DNA of 42,593 bases, from the NCBI GenBank assembly GCA_024763455.1, contig JANTFL010000008.1:1-42593 (forward strand), written 5' to 3'. The notes beneath the pieces are model-generated. The model worked only from the letters and a program-made list of their open reading frames with translations, was not told the origin of the DNA and did no database searches. This DNA comes from Sediminispirochaeta sp. Its GTDB lineage: Bacteria > Spirochaetota > Spirochaetia > B11-G9. A program made the translations under genes and the position numbers. Each line of letters begins with the position of its first letter. Position 1 is the first letter of the stretch. Shown one piece after another: positions 1 to 9,098 of the stretch.

Positions 1-194
1 CGACCATGTCCACCGCTCTTTCCTTCTTTGACGGATACCGTACAGAAAGGCTGCCGGCCAATTTGCTGCAGGCCCAAAGAGATTACTTCGGCGCCCATAC
101 ATACGAGCGAATCGACAAACCCCGGGGAGAGTTTTTTCACACTAACTGGACAGGAACAGGCGGAAACGTTTCTTCTTCTACCTACAATGCATAG
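1..194 (+). CDS. gnd: 6-phosphogluconate dehydrogenase (decarboxylating), C-terminal fragment; 5' end lies outside the window
   Basis: Translation ...[47 protein letters not shown]...YNA* matches the characteristic Gnd C-terminus; frame is open to the window edge. Confidence 0.93.
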   Translation, partial: TMSTALSFFDGYRTERLPANLLQAQRDYFGAHTYERIDKPRGEFFHTNWTGTGGNVSSSTYNA

Positions 195-198
195 AATA

Positions 199-1539
199 TT
201 ATGCCAGAAAAGCCCCTTCCAGGATCCCCTCTCCCAGGGTGGGGTGAATAAACAGATTATTGAGAATCTCTCTTTTTGAGACCCTTTTTGTTAACAGCAG
301 CCCGGAGGCAGACATAATCTCCGATGCGTTTTCTCCGGTCATCCATATGCCGAGGAGCTGTTCTTTCCCGTCAAAGAGAAGTTTTATGAACCCTGTTCCC
401 ATCCCTCTGGAATACCCCCGCCAGGAATTCTTGAGAGCAAAACTCACGGCTTTGTATTCTGTACCCGATTCTTTAAGTTCCCATTCCTGCTTCCCTGCCC
501 CTGCGATCTCCGGAATGGAAAACACTGCACGGGGAAGGGTACTATAATCTTTAGGGGCTGCCTTTCCATTGAACCCTTCGGTAATAAAGGCTCCCTGCTG
601 TATGGCTATGTGAGCCATGCCATGCAGTCCGTTTATATCTCCTGATGCAAAAACCCCGGAGATGTTCGTTTCCAGTTTTTTATCGACAGGAATACCCCAT
701 GGTGAATAGTCAATACCGGTTTTATCCAGTCCCCGGGGAAAATTCGGAGCTCTCAGTCCGGTGACAAGCACTTTTTCTGATCTGAGGATATCCCCTTTTT
801 CAGTAATCAGTTCAGCACAATCACCACCAGCCGTCAAAGAAACAACCTTAACACCACTTTTTAGAACGGTACCCTGCTTTCCAAGAGAGTTAAGCAAAGG
901 CTGGACCAGATCCCTGTCATTACGGGGAAGAATTTCACGTTCCTGCTCAACAACTGTAACCTTTACCCCCAGGAAAGTAAATATGGAAGCAAACTCTATC
1001 CCCTCAACATTACCCCCGATTATGATCATTTTTTCAGGGAGGTCCTTGAGGTTAACTGCTTCTCTGTGGGAAATAATACGGTCTCCATCAAGAAGAATAC
1101 CTTCCGGTGCGGAGGGGGAGGTCCCTGTTGCTATCACTATCCTGTCTGCACGAATTGTCCTGTTATCAATTTGAAAAACTCTTTCAGATACAAAAGAACC
1201 GTCGCCAAAGACTGTTTCCACTCCGGCTTCTTTTAACCGCCCCAGAACTCGAGCTTCAATCTGCCGGCCGTCTGTTTTGTCATCAAAAAGGAAGTTTCCG
1301 GGCCTAAGGATACCGCCGGGATGCCTACCCTGAAACATACTATTGTACTTTTGAAAAACCTTTATCCTGTCCAGAATTTTTTTTACCGGGAGGCATCCAT
1401 CCCTGAATCCGGTTCCTCCCCAACTTCTGTTCTCAATAACAGCAGTAGCATATCCCTTTTTTGCACAGCTTAAAGCTGCATACAATCCCGCCGGTCCGCT
1501 TCCTAACACAAGACAGTCGTAGTGTTTTCCCTTCTCCAT
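199..1539 (-). CDS. FAD/NAD(P)-dependent pyridine nucleotide-disulfide oxidoreductase family protein (dihydrolipoamide dehydrogenase-like)
   Basis: LVLGSGPAGLYAALSCAKKG FAD-binding motif, ATGTSPSAP, VFASGDINGLHGMAHIA, C-terminal HPTLGE; first redox Cys is missing (GGTGFRDGC). Confidence 0.88.
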   Translation of the reverse strand: MEKGKHYDCLVLGSGPAGLYAALSCAKKGYATAVIENRSWGGTGFRDGCLPVKKILDRIKVFQKYNSMFQGRHPGGILRPGNFLFDDKTDGRQIEARVLGRLKEAGVETVFGDGSFVSERVFQIDNRTIRADRIVIATGTSPSAPEGILLDGDRIISHREAVNLKDLPEKMIIIGGNVEGIEFASIFTFLGVKVTVVEQEREILPRNDRDLVQPLLNSLGKQGTVLKSGVKVVSLTAGGDCAELITEKGDILRSEKVLVTGLRAPNFPRGLDKTGIDYSPWGIPVDKKLETNISGVFASGDINGLHGMAHIAIQQGAFITEGFNGKAAPKDYSTLPRAVFSIPEIAGAGKQEWELKESGTEYKAVSFALKNSWRGYSRGMGTGFIKLLFDGKEQLLGIWMTGENASEIMSASGLLLTKRVSKREILNNLFIHPTLGEGILEGAFLA

Positions 1540-1678
1540 ACCTTTAACAATACCACATATAAATAACAGTAATACAATTTTTTTAATTTTTTACGGAATT
1601 ATTATTCCAGAATAGTTACTTGAAAGGAGAATGCTATTCCCGTAAACTACAATGAAAGTACCATAACGGGAGAGAGTA

Positions 1679-2773
1679 GTGAAAAAAGAGCGTTACGCCC
1701 TTGTCCTCGCCGGAGGCGGTGCCAAAGGGGCATATCAGATCGGAGCATGGAAAGCTTTTCTGGAACTGGGGATACAGTTCGATGCTGTAGCCGGAGCCTC
1801 TGTCGGAGCTCTTAATGCTGCCCTCATTGCACAGGGAGACTATAAAAAGGCAGATGAATTGTGGGATGCCATATCTCTGGACAAGATTGTATGGATCCCT
1901 CAGGATCTGGTCGAACAGGGTAAACTTTATGTAAGCAAGCGGAATTTAAGACACCTTAAAGAACTGAATAAATCAATCATCAAACATGGCGGTCTTGACT
2001 CAACGCCACTGCTCAATCTGATTAAATCAACACTGAATGAAAAAGGGATACGTGAAAAAGGGATGGATCTGGGGCTTGTTACCTTTAATGTGGGAAAACT
2101 GAAACCGGTAGAGCTTTTTCTTGATTCCATTCCCGAGGGGCGGCTCGCCGATTACCTGCTGGCCAGTGCCTCTTTCCCCGCATTCAGAAGGACAACAATA
2201 GACGGTAACAAATACACCGACGGGGGGATATATGACAACATCCCCTACCGGCTGATCAAGAATAGAGGCTATAAAAATATTATTGTTGTGGATATCTCCG
2301 GCGCAGGAATAAACCGGCGTCCCGATATAATTGGAACTACAACAACCTATATCAAAAACTCCGTTGATAGAGGAGGTATTCTGAATTTCAATCCCGAAAT
2401 ACTGAAAAGCTTAAGGACCCTGGGATATCTGGACACATTAAAGGTTTTCGGAAGGATTAAAGGGATAAAATATTTTTATCATGATGTCGAGCACACAAGA
2501 AAAAAAATCGGAGAACTACTATCCACAAGGACTGATAAACTGAGAGAACTGCTGCCCGGGGACTATGAAAACAGGAAAGATCTTGTCGAAGTACTGGTAG
2601 ATTTAAGTGCAGATTTCCTGGGGTTGGAAATAATCAGGGAATATACTCTGGATGAAATTGTAGCAGATATAATTACTAAGAGCCATTCACTCAGGAAACC
2701 TGTAAAAATCCCTTCGGTGGGATATTTTTTAAAACTGTTGAACGAAAATCTTACTTCTTTAAAACTTTCATAA
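1679..2773 (+). CDS. Patatin-like phospholipase family protein (GTG start)
   Basis: GGGAKGAYQIG oxyanion motif, GASVG nucleophile elbow, TDGGIYDNIP (DGG dyad). Confidence 0.93.
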   Translation: MKKERYALVLAGGGAKGAYQIGAWKAFLELGIQFDAVAGASVGALNAALIAQGDYKKADELWDAISLDKIVWIPQDLVEQGKLYVSKRNLRHLKELNKSIIKHGGLDSTPLLNLIKSTLNEKGIREKGMDLGLVTFNVGKLKPVELFLDSIPEGRLADYLLASASFPAFRRTTIDGNKYTDGGIYDNIPYRLIKNRGYKNIIVVDISGAGINRRPDIIGTTTTYIKNSVDRGGILNFNPEILKSLRTLGYLDTLKVFGRIKGIKYFYHDVEHTRKKIGELLSTRTDKLRELLPGDYENRKDLVEVLVDLSADFLGLEIIREYTLDEIVADIITKSHSLRKPVKIPSVGYFLKLLNENLTSLKLS

Positions 2774-3215
2774 CGTAAGGAACCGTATGTTTAGGGCTTA
2801 CTTTGTACCAGCTCTCCAGGATATTACCTTCTTCATCAATAAGAAAAGATGAACGGATTATTCCCATATAGCTCTTGCCGTAAAGTTTCTTCTCTCCCCA
2901 GACACCAAAGGCCTCGGCTGTTTTATGATCCTCATCGCTCAAAAGAGGAAACTGAAGATTGTATTTCTCGGCAAATTTTTTCTGTTTATCCACAGGATCG
3001 GGGCTGATACCGATAACAGCTGTATTCAGAGAATCAAAATCCTCTCTTGCCTCTTCCACTGCACAGGACTGAGTTGTGCATCCGGGGGTATTTGCTTTGG
3101 GATAAAAATAGATCATGACTTTCCGTCCCCGGTAATCACTCATGGAAACATCATTCCCGTTCTGATCCTTGAGAGTGAAAGAAGGAACTTTATCCCCCGC
3201 TTCAATTTTTCTCAT
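2751..3215 (-). CDS. bcp: Peroxiredoxin, Bcp/AhpC-TSA type (thioredoxin-dependent thiol peroxidase)
   Basis: YFYPKANTPGCTTQSCAVEEA active site; 154 aa; SD GGAGG upstream. Confidence 0.93.
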   Translation of the reverse strand: MRKIEAGDKVPSFTLKDQNGNDVSMSDYRGRKVMIYFYPKANTPGCTTQSCAVEEAREDFDSLNTAVIGISPDPVDKQKKFAEKYNLQFPLLSDEDHKTAEAFGVWGEKKLYGKSYMGIIRSSFLIDEEGNILESWYKVSPKHTVPYVMKVLKK

Positions 3216-3269
3216 TATTTCCTCCGTATCTTCTGTTTTTATTACTTTAAATATACTATTATAGTTTTC

Positions 3270-3638
3270 ATGAAATCAACAACACTTGAAGTGTACCATA
3301 ACGATGATCTCCTTTTCAGCAGCAAGGGGAAATGGCTGCATCCCCTCTTCGAACTTGAAGATTTCCTTAAAAAAGGACCTATTCCAACAGGGGATCTTAT
3401 TATAAAGGACAAGATTATCGGCAAGGCATCTGCAATGATGATATACAGACTTGGATTCAATACCGTTGAAGCGGGTACAATGAGTATTCCTGCCAGAGAT
3501 TTTTTTATTAAAAACGAAGTGGTCTTTACCTATGACACCCTCGTCGATCTCATTGCCTGCAAAACCGAAACTTTACTAAAGGATATAAATGACCCTGAAA
3601 AAGCATATCGTATTCTAAAAGAGAGGGCAGGAAGGTGA
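3270..3638 (+). CDS. DUF1893 family protein (start taken at ATG 3270 within the longer ORF 2925-3638)
   Basis: MKSTTLEVYHNDDLLFSSKGKWLHPLFELEDFL...DLIACKTETLL resembles DUF1893; upstream part of the ORF is antisense to the peroxiredoxin. Confidence 0.75.
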   Translation: MKSTTLEVYHNDDLLFSSKGKWLHPLFELEDFLKKGPIPTGDLIIKDKIIGKASAMMIYRLGFNTVEAGTMSIPARDFFIKNEVVFTYDTLVDLIACKTETLLKDINDPEKAYRILKERAGR

Positions 3639-4747
3639 AAATTTCGCACTGGTATCTGGCACTTGATCTTGGAACGGGGCTGGGAACAAAATTAACCCTC
3701 TTCAAAGGTCTTGATCAGCAGAAAAGTGAGGCGGTTCTTAAAATAGAAGAATACGGCGGCAGTTTTGATTCCTACACCAATGCTGTGGAGAATTCGATTG
3801 GAGAGCTCCTGGAAAAAAACAATCTTTCCATACAGGATATCACCTCAGCCGGTATTGCTAGTGCCGGAATACTTAAAAGTGACGGTACTTTTCAGCTGAT
3901 ACAAAACTACCCGGTATTCAATGGCCATAATCTTAAAGAAGCTTTGGAAAAAAAGCTTGGGATTCCTGCTGCAATTGACAACGATGCCAACGCCGGCGGT
4001 CTTGCCGAGTGGAGTATACTCCGGATGGAACTTCTTTACTGGGTTTTCGGAGGCGGCTGGGGAGGATCCTGGATCTCCCGGGATGGAGAAGTCCGCTTTC
4101 CATCCCATAACTGGGACGGGAAAGATGAATCACTTCATCCGACAAACGAACCGGGGTATGTGATCCCCTTAAACAAACTGGATCTTAAGAATTTGTTCTA
4201 TGAAGTACATGCTTCATATGAAAGGTTTGAACGAATCCTCCTTGATGAGAAGGGTGAATCTTCCTTAGTCGGACCATTCGGCTGTGAAGATACAATCAGG
4301 GCGGAATTGATTCTTTCAGGTCCCGGAAGATGCAGATTGTTCAGAGCTATTGTCGGGGATGATGACTTTTATGAACGGTTTCTTGATATCAAGGAATCAG
4401 AAAAGATGACTGATCCTTCGGTTGCCGGCATGTATATAAGCAAGCTGTCCGGGATGAGGGTTGAGTCTGCAATTAATACTGACAGGCTGTATGGCAAGAT
4501 TCTTGCCTTGGCAACACGAGAGATGCTGAAACGGGCAATAAAAGACGGGATGCCTAAAAATATTCCTATATGTCTCGGCGGAAAGCCGAGCTATGCGCTG
4601 CCCTATTTTGGTCCATCTACACAGCGGGTTCTCGGCAAGATGGGATTTATGAATTATCTTCGTCCTTCTGTAATTGATGAACGGGGAATAAATGCTAACC
4701 TCATGGGAGCTGCCGTTCTTGCAGCTAAAAGAGCCGGAGACCTTTAA
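3635..4747 (+). CDS. ROK-family-like sugar kinase/regulator lacking the ROK zinc motif (GTG start)
   Basis: LALDLGTGLGTKLTLF, AGIASAGILKSDG, AIDNDANAGGLAEW; starts 4 bp inside the preceding gene. Confidence 0.75.
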   Translation: MKISHWYLALDLGTGLGTKLTLFKGLDQQKSEAVLKIEEYGGSFDSYTNAVENSIGELLEKNNLSIQDITSAGIASAGILKSDGTFQLIQNYPVFNGHNLKEALEKKLGIPAAIDNDANAGGLAEWSILRMELLYWVFGGGWGGSWISRDGEVRFPSHNWDGKDESLHPTNEPGYVIPLNKLDLKNLFYEVHASYERFERILLDEKGESSLVGPFGCEDTIRAELILSGPGRCRLFRAIVGDDDFYERFLDIKESEKMTDPSVAGMYISKLSGMRVESAINTDRLYGKILALATREMLKRAIKDGMPKNIPICLGGKPSYALPYFGPSTQRVLGKMGFMNYLRPSVIDERGINANLMGAAVLAAKRAGDL

Positions 4748-4756
4748 ATATGAAAC

Positions 4757-4795
4757 GGAGTACCCGAAAATAATTCCGGATACTCCCTGTTTTTT
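4757..4795 (+). terminator. Putative rho-independent terminator after the ROK gene
   Basis: GGAGTA (4757-4762) pairs with TACTCC (4781-4786), followed by CTGTTTTTT. Confidence 0.65.
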
Positions 4796-4806
4796 GATTT
4801 TACGCT

Positions 4807-6153
4807 TTATCTCAAACAGATACTTCTTGCTACACTCTCGGCAGCTATAATAATAGGATACATGGTGGGTGCTGCAGTCAGCAGCGGATGTGTTCCTACC
4901 TGCAGCGTTGCAAGTTCCACTGCAGTCATCCCTTTCTGAATAGCCAGGCCGAGTATATTGATAAGCTCCCCGGCGGATTTCCCTGTAACGACCTGAGCAC
5001 CAAGCAATATGCCGTTGTGCTTTGAAAAAACGAGCTTGACAGTCTGAACTGATTTATCCTTGAGTGTCCCCGGATGTCTGTCTATAGCAGAAAATTTCCC
5101 AACCTCCACTTCAAATCCTTCGACCCGGGCGGTTGCTTCTGTGACCCCTGCAGCTCCCATGGCAAGGCCATTTATGGCAGATGAGAATATTGAAATATTA
5201 CCTTTATTTCCCCTGATAACCTTCAAACCGTAAAGGTTGCAGCCGGCAACCCTGGCGTCAAATGTTGCAGTAGAAGCCAGCATAAGTTTTGTAGACTTCC
5301 GGGTAAAGAAATCCTTATGCTCTGCACAGTCCCCTGCAGCAAAAACATCTTTTTCCGATGTCCTTAAGTATTCATCCGTCCAGATGCTCCCGTTTTTCCC
5401 GATAAAGAGTCCTGCTTCCTTCGCAATCTCCGTATTCGGTCTGTATCCGATGGAAACAATAACAGCATCCGCTCCGATTGCTTCACCATTTTCCAGTTCA
5501 ATAGCAGAGACCTTTCCTCCTGAGGAGATAAATCGTTTTACCCTGCTGCTTACTTTGATGGAGACTCCGTTCTCCTTCAATTTGTCAGCGACAAGAGAGG
5601 CAACATCCTCATCAAACGCAAGAGGGAGAACTCTGTCCAATGCTTCCACAAGAGTTACCTCTTTCCCATCCTTGCAGATTTCGTCACTTACCTCGACTCC
5701 GATGAAACCGGCTCCGATTACAACAACCTTCTTTGCCTTTTTTACCTTTTCAAGCACTCCCTTCAAATAACCGTAGTCCTTTGGAATGGTAAAGACTCCT
5801 TCACTCTCTATTCCTTCGATAGGAGGAATAAAGGGTGATGAGCCCGTTGCAAAAACAAGCTTTTCATACTCAACAGACTCTTTCAGGGTAAATACTTTTT
5901 TTGACCCGATATCTACCCGCACAGCTTCGTCGATAAGGAAATCGATACCCAGTTTTTTTAACGGATCTATTCCCATAATGTCATCGTCTATGTTATCCAG
6001 CCTTGAAAATATATAGGGGATACCGCAGGGAACCAGAGATATCTCCTCTTTTCTTATTATAAGAACCTTTTTGTCCGGAAAAGCAAGCTTTGCACTCTTT
6101 GCAGCTATCAATCCCGCTGCTGATCCGCCGATTATAACTACATCGTATTTCAT
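4807..6153 (-). CDS. FAD-dependent oxidoreductase, CoA-disulfide reductase/NADH oxidase-like (start set at 6153, not 6204)
   Basis: MKYDVVIIGGSAAGLIAAKSAK, single redox Cys in SLVPCGIPY, FAAGDCAEHKDFF, C-terminal HPLLTAAPTMYPI; SD GGAGGAATG directly upstream of 6153. Confidence 0.87.
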   Translation of the reverse strand: MKYDVVIIGGSAAGLIAAKSAKLAFPDKKVLIIRKEEISLVPCGIPYIFSRLDNIDDDIMGIDPLKKLGIDFLIDEAVRVDIGSKKVFTLKESVEYEKLVFATGSSPFIPPIEGIESEGVFTIPKDYGYLKGVLEKVKKAKKVVVIGAGFIGVEVSDEICKDGKEVTLVEALDRVLPLAFDEDVASLVADKLKENGVSIKVSSRVKRFISSGGKVSAIELENGEAIGADAVIVSIGYRPNTEIAKEAGLFIGKNGSIWTDEYLRTSEKDVFAAGDCAEHKDFFTRKSTKLMLASTATFDARVAGCNLYGLKVIRGNKGNISIFSSAINGLAMGAAGVTEATARVEGFEVEVGKFSAIDRHPGTLKDKSVQTVKLVFSKHNGILLGAQVVTGKSAGELINILGLAIQKGMTAVELATLQVGTHPLLTAAPTMYPIIIAAESVARSICLR

Positions 6154-6191
6154 TACATTCCTCCAATGTGTTTGATAAAATCTTTTATCTA

Positions 6192-6220
6192 AATATAGTA
6201 CCACATTAGAGAAATGTAAA
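6192..6220 (-). promoter_or_regulatory. Sigma70-like promoter for the FAD oxidoreductase: TTTACA-N17-TATATT
   Basis: On the minus strand -35 TTTACA = 6215-6220, spacer 17 bp, -10 TATATT = 6192-6197; about 40 nt upstream of the start codon at 6153. Confidence 0.6.
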
Positions 6221-6313
6221 CTTATTTCTACACATTTTCACAATATTTTTACATTTATTACTTTATTAAAATAATAATATTTAAAACGACCGCTTATGCA
6301 TAGAGAAATCCCC

Positions 6314-6763
6314 TTAGAACACCACTTTCTTCAGCTGTTCCGGATCAAGACGGAATGATGAACCAATTCCCTCTAAAAACCGGTGACTCTCCATCAAATG
6401 AATAGCCATATCAGAAACCAGAATTTTTTCTCCCGATTTCTTATCCGTAATTTCAGCTGTTACCTTCTTGAAAATTCCGTCTTCAAAGGGACATGGCAGG
6501 GGGCCTCTCGATTCAAAGGTTTGGACAAGCCACCTCTCTTTTACCGTAACAGCTTCTCCAAGTCCTTTACGCCCCTCTTCCATCAGTTCTCTCAGCAGTT
6601 TTGCACTCTCCTCATAATCAAGTCCATATTTACGCATTTCCTCTTCATCCCTGACGATAATATCTTTTAGAGAACGCTTTTCATCTCCCAGAAACCCGTC
6701 TGCTGTAATAACACCGGGCTGCATATTTTCCTGCGCTTTTTTCAATTCAGGTGACATTTTCAT
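6314..6763 (-). CDS. Hypothetical protein, 149 aa, encoded directly downstream of nqrF
   Basis: ORF starts 11 nt after the nqrF stop with an SD-like AGGAGGTCACTCT upstream; MQPGVITADGFLGDEKRSLKDIIVRDEEEMRKYGL...; no family recognised. Confidence 0.8.
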   Translation of the reverse strand: MKMSPELKKAQENMQPGVITADGFLGDEKRSLKDIIVRDEEEMRKYGLDYEESAKLLRELMEEGRKGLGEAVTVKERWLVQTFESRGPLPCPFEDGIFKKVTAEITDKKSGEKILVSDMAIHLMESHRFLEGIGSSFRLDPEQLKKVVF

Positions 6764-6774
6764 AGAGTGACCTC

Positions 6775-7884
6775 CTAGGCAAATTTATCATAATATATCT
6801 TTTCCAGCGGGATACCGTTTGCAGTCATAACATTGTTACAGGCAGCTATCATCCCCGGACTTCCACACAGATATCCTTCTTTATCACGGTCTGCTCTCAT
6901 CTTTTCCTTTATATATCTGTCAAGAACATCTGTAATCAGCCCGGTCTCGCCATCCCAGCCGGCCCCTTCCTGCGGTTCAGATAAAGCAGGAACAAAATGG
7001 AAATTCTCCCACTTGCTGTCCAGTTCCTTCATCTCTTCGAGATAAAAAAGATCTTTTGTTGTCCGTGCTCCGAAAAAGTACCACACTTCTCTATCCAGTT
7101 CCCCTTTCTCATACATATCAAACAGAATTGATTTAAAAGGAGCCATCCCCGATCCCCCGGCGACACAAACCATCGTTGCGTCTGTTTCACGTCTTTCAAA
7201 ATCACCGAAAGGCCCTATGAGCTCAACTTCATCTCCTTCGGACAAGTAGTTATGGACCCATGTCGTTGCAATCCCTCCGGGAACCAGACGGATTAAAAGC
7301 TCTATCACTCCCTTATCTGAAGGCTTTGATGACATAGAGTATGCCCGCTGAGTGCTGCCTTTTATCTTTCCGTAAGGAGGGACGACTATCTGGACGTACC
7401 GGCCTGCTTTGAAATCAATCTCCTCTCCCTGAAGATCAAATACAACTTCCTTAATATCATGGGTCACATCCTTAATACTTTTAACCTTTGTGTTGTATTT
7501 TTTTACATTGAAAAGTTCATCAGGTATGCGTATTTGTATGTTTTCCTTCACCTTGACCTGGCATGCAAGACGTACGTTCTGGGCCATCTCCTCTTCTGTC
7601 AGATAGGGAACCTCAGTGGGCAGATGCGGTCCGACATCACTTTCAACCCTGCACTTACAAGCTCCGCAGCTTCCCCTCCCTCCGCAGGCTGAGGGGATAA
7701 AGATTCCCTCTGCAGCTAAAGAGGAGAGCAGCTTGTCTCCCCCCTTTACCGTTAATGTCTTTTTACCGTTTATATCTATCTCAACATCCCCGTAGTTGTT
7801 GACGATCCTGTCAACGATACCGATAACAGCTCCGAGAACGGCCGCTATAACACCGACAGCAACTGGTGCAATTAAAAAATTCAT
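6775..7884 (-). CDS. nqrF: Na+-translocating NADH:quinone reductase subunit F-like (2Fe-2S ferredoxin domain plus FAD/NAD reductase)
   Basis: N-terminal TM helix, SACGGRGSCGACKC...ACQV 2Fe-2S ligands, RAYSMSS flavin motif, CVAGGSGMAPFKSIL, YLCGSPGMI. Confidence 0.93.
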   Translation of the reverse strand: MNFLIAPVAVGVIAAVLGAVIGIVDRIVNNYGDVEIDINGKKTLTVKGGDKLLSSLAAEGIFIPSACGGRGSCGACKCRVESDVGPHLPTEVPYLTEEEMAQNVRLACQVKVKENIQIRIPDELFNVKKYNTKVKSIKDVTHDIKEVVFDLQGEEIDFKAGRYVQIVVPPYGKIKGSTQRAYSMSSKPSDKGVIELLIRLVPGGIATTWVHNYLSEGDEVELIGPFGDFERRETDATMVCVAGGSGMAPFKSILFDMYEKGELDREVWYFFGARTTKDLFYLEEMKELDSKWENFHFVPALSEPQEGAGWDGETGLITDVLDRYIKEKMRADRDKEGYLCGSPGMIAACNNVMTANGIPLEKIYYDKFA

Positions 7885-7896
7885 ATTCCCTCCCCC

Positions 7897-8490
7897 TTAC
7901 TGTACGCTGAGCATCCCGGAAAATCCGATGAATGCCATAGCCATGAACCCAATTGTTATTAGAGTAATTCCCGGGCCTTTTAGACCTGCTGGAACAGGAG
8001 CCTTAAGCAGCTTTTTCTGTATGGCAGAAAGAGCCAGGATTGCCAGCCACCACCCCAGTCCGGATCCGGCGGAAAAGAATACTGTCTGGATGAAACTGTA
8101 GCTCCTTATCTGCATAAAAAGGGCAACCCCCAGGATTGCACAGTTAACCGTAATAAGGGGAAGGAAGATCCCCAGGGCCATGTAAAGAGCAGGAGATACC
8201 CTGTCAATAACCATCTCAAGAACCTGAACTGTAGCGGCAATAACAATAATAAATATGATATATCTCAAGTAAAGAAGATCAAGAGGGATAAGAACGTACT
8301 TCAGAATCACCCAGTTCAACATAGAGGTAAGAACAAGCACAACGGTTACCGCAAGTCCAAGACCGTTGGAAGACTTCATATCCTTTGATATGGATATAAA
8401 GGAACACATGCCAAGAAAGTTGGCCAGCAGTATATTACTTGTAAAAATCGATGCAAAAAACAGAACAAATGGATTTATGTCAGGACTCAT
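7897..8490 (-). CDS. nqrE: Na+-NQR subunit E / RnfA-like
   Basis: Six-TM protein with conserved Cys in NFLGMCSF and TVNCAILG. Confidence 0.93.
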   Translation of the reverse strand: MSPDINPFVLFFASIFTSNILLANFLGMCSFISISKDMKSSNGLGLAVTVVLVLTSMLNWVILKYVLIPLDLLYLRYIIFIIVIAATVQVLEMVIDRVSPALYMALGIFLPLITVNCAILGVALFMQIRSYSFIQTVFFSAGSGLGWWLAILALSAIQKKLLKAPVPAGLKGPGITLITIGFMAMAFIGFSGMLSVQ

Positions 8491-9098
8491 TTCCTACCCC
8501 CTTCATTTTTCAGCATTATTGTTTTGGAAATCCAGATAAAGGTTCCAAGAAGGAAAAATGCGCTTGGCGCCATAACCATAATGGTCCAGTGTGTAAATCC
8601 TTCTGGCAGCACACTCATTCCGAAAAGGGTTCCGAAGCCTAAGAGCTCCCTGACAAAGGCAATTATCATTAAAACCCACATGTATCCTAACCCGGAAGTT
8701 ATTCCGTCCCAGAATGATAGCAGCGGGCCGTTTGACTGGGCAAATGCTTCCGCCCGGCCCATTATTATACAGTTGGTAATGATCAGCCCTACATAGGGTC
8801 CTAACGCTTTGCTTACATCCGGCAGATACGCTCGTAACAGGATGTCAACAATGATTACGTAAAAAGCAATTATCAAGGTCTGAACAATCATTCGGACCTT
8901 TCTTGGAATAAGGTTTTTTAAAAGAGAAACAGTAACATTGGTAAACCCGGTTACAAACATAAGACCTACCGTCATTATAACCGTATTTATGAGATTGTTC
9001 GTAACCGCCAGGGTTGAACAAATACCGAGTATTTGAATAAAAACAGGATTACTGTACCAAATATTTTCTTTTAATATTTTTGATGGAGAATCTGCCAT
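8487..9098 (-). CDS. nqrD: Na+-NQR subunit D / RnfE-like
   Basis: NPVFIQILGICSTLAVTNNLINT and GLIITNCIIMGRAEAFA motifs. Confidence 0.93.
   Translation of the reverse strand: MADSPSKILKENIWYSNPVFIQILGICSTLAVTNNLINTVIMTVGLMFVTGFTNVTVSLLKNLIPRKVRMIVQTLIIAFYVIIVDILLRAYLPDVSKALGPYVGLIITNCIIMGRAEAFAQSNGPLLSFWDGITSGLGYMWVLMIIAFVRELLGFGTLFGMSVLPEGFTHWTIMVMAPSAFFLLGTFIWISKTIMLKNEGGRK

Noticed and set aside
1595-1639. GGAAT-TATT-ATTCC and GAATAG...CTATTC inverted repeats upstream of the patatin gene
   Set aside because: Short arms in AT-rich DNA, no associated T-tract or clear regulatory context; probably chance.
6205-6240. ATGTAAACTTATTTCTACACAT as a Rex/FNR-like operator upstream of the FAD oxidoreductase
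   Set aside because: The dyad is poor (only short TGTA/TACA arms) and the bases are already explained by the -35 region.
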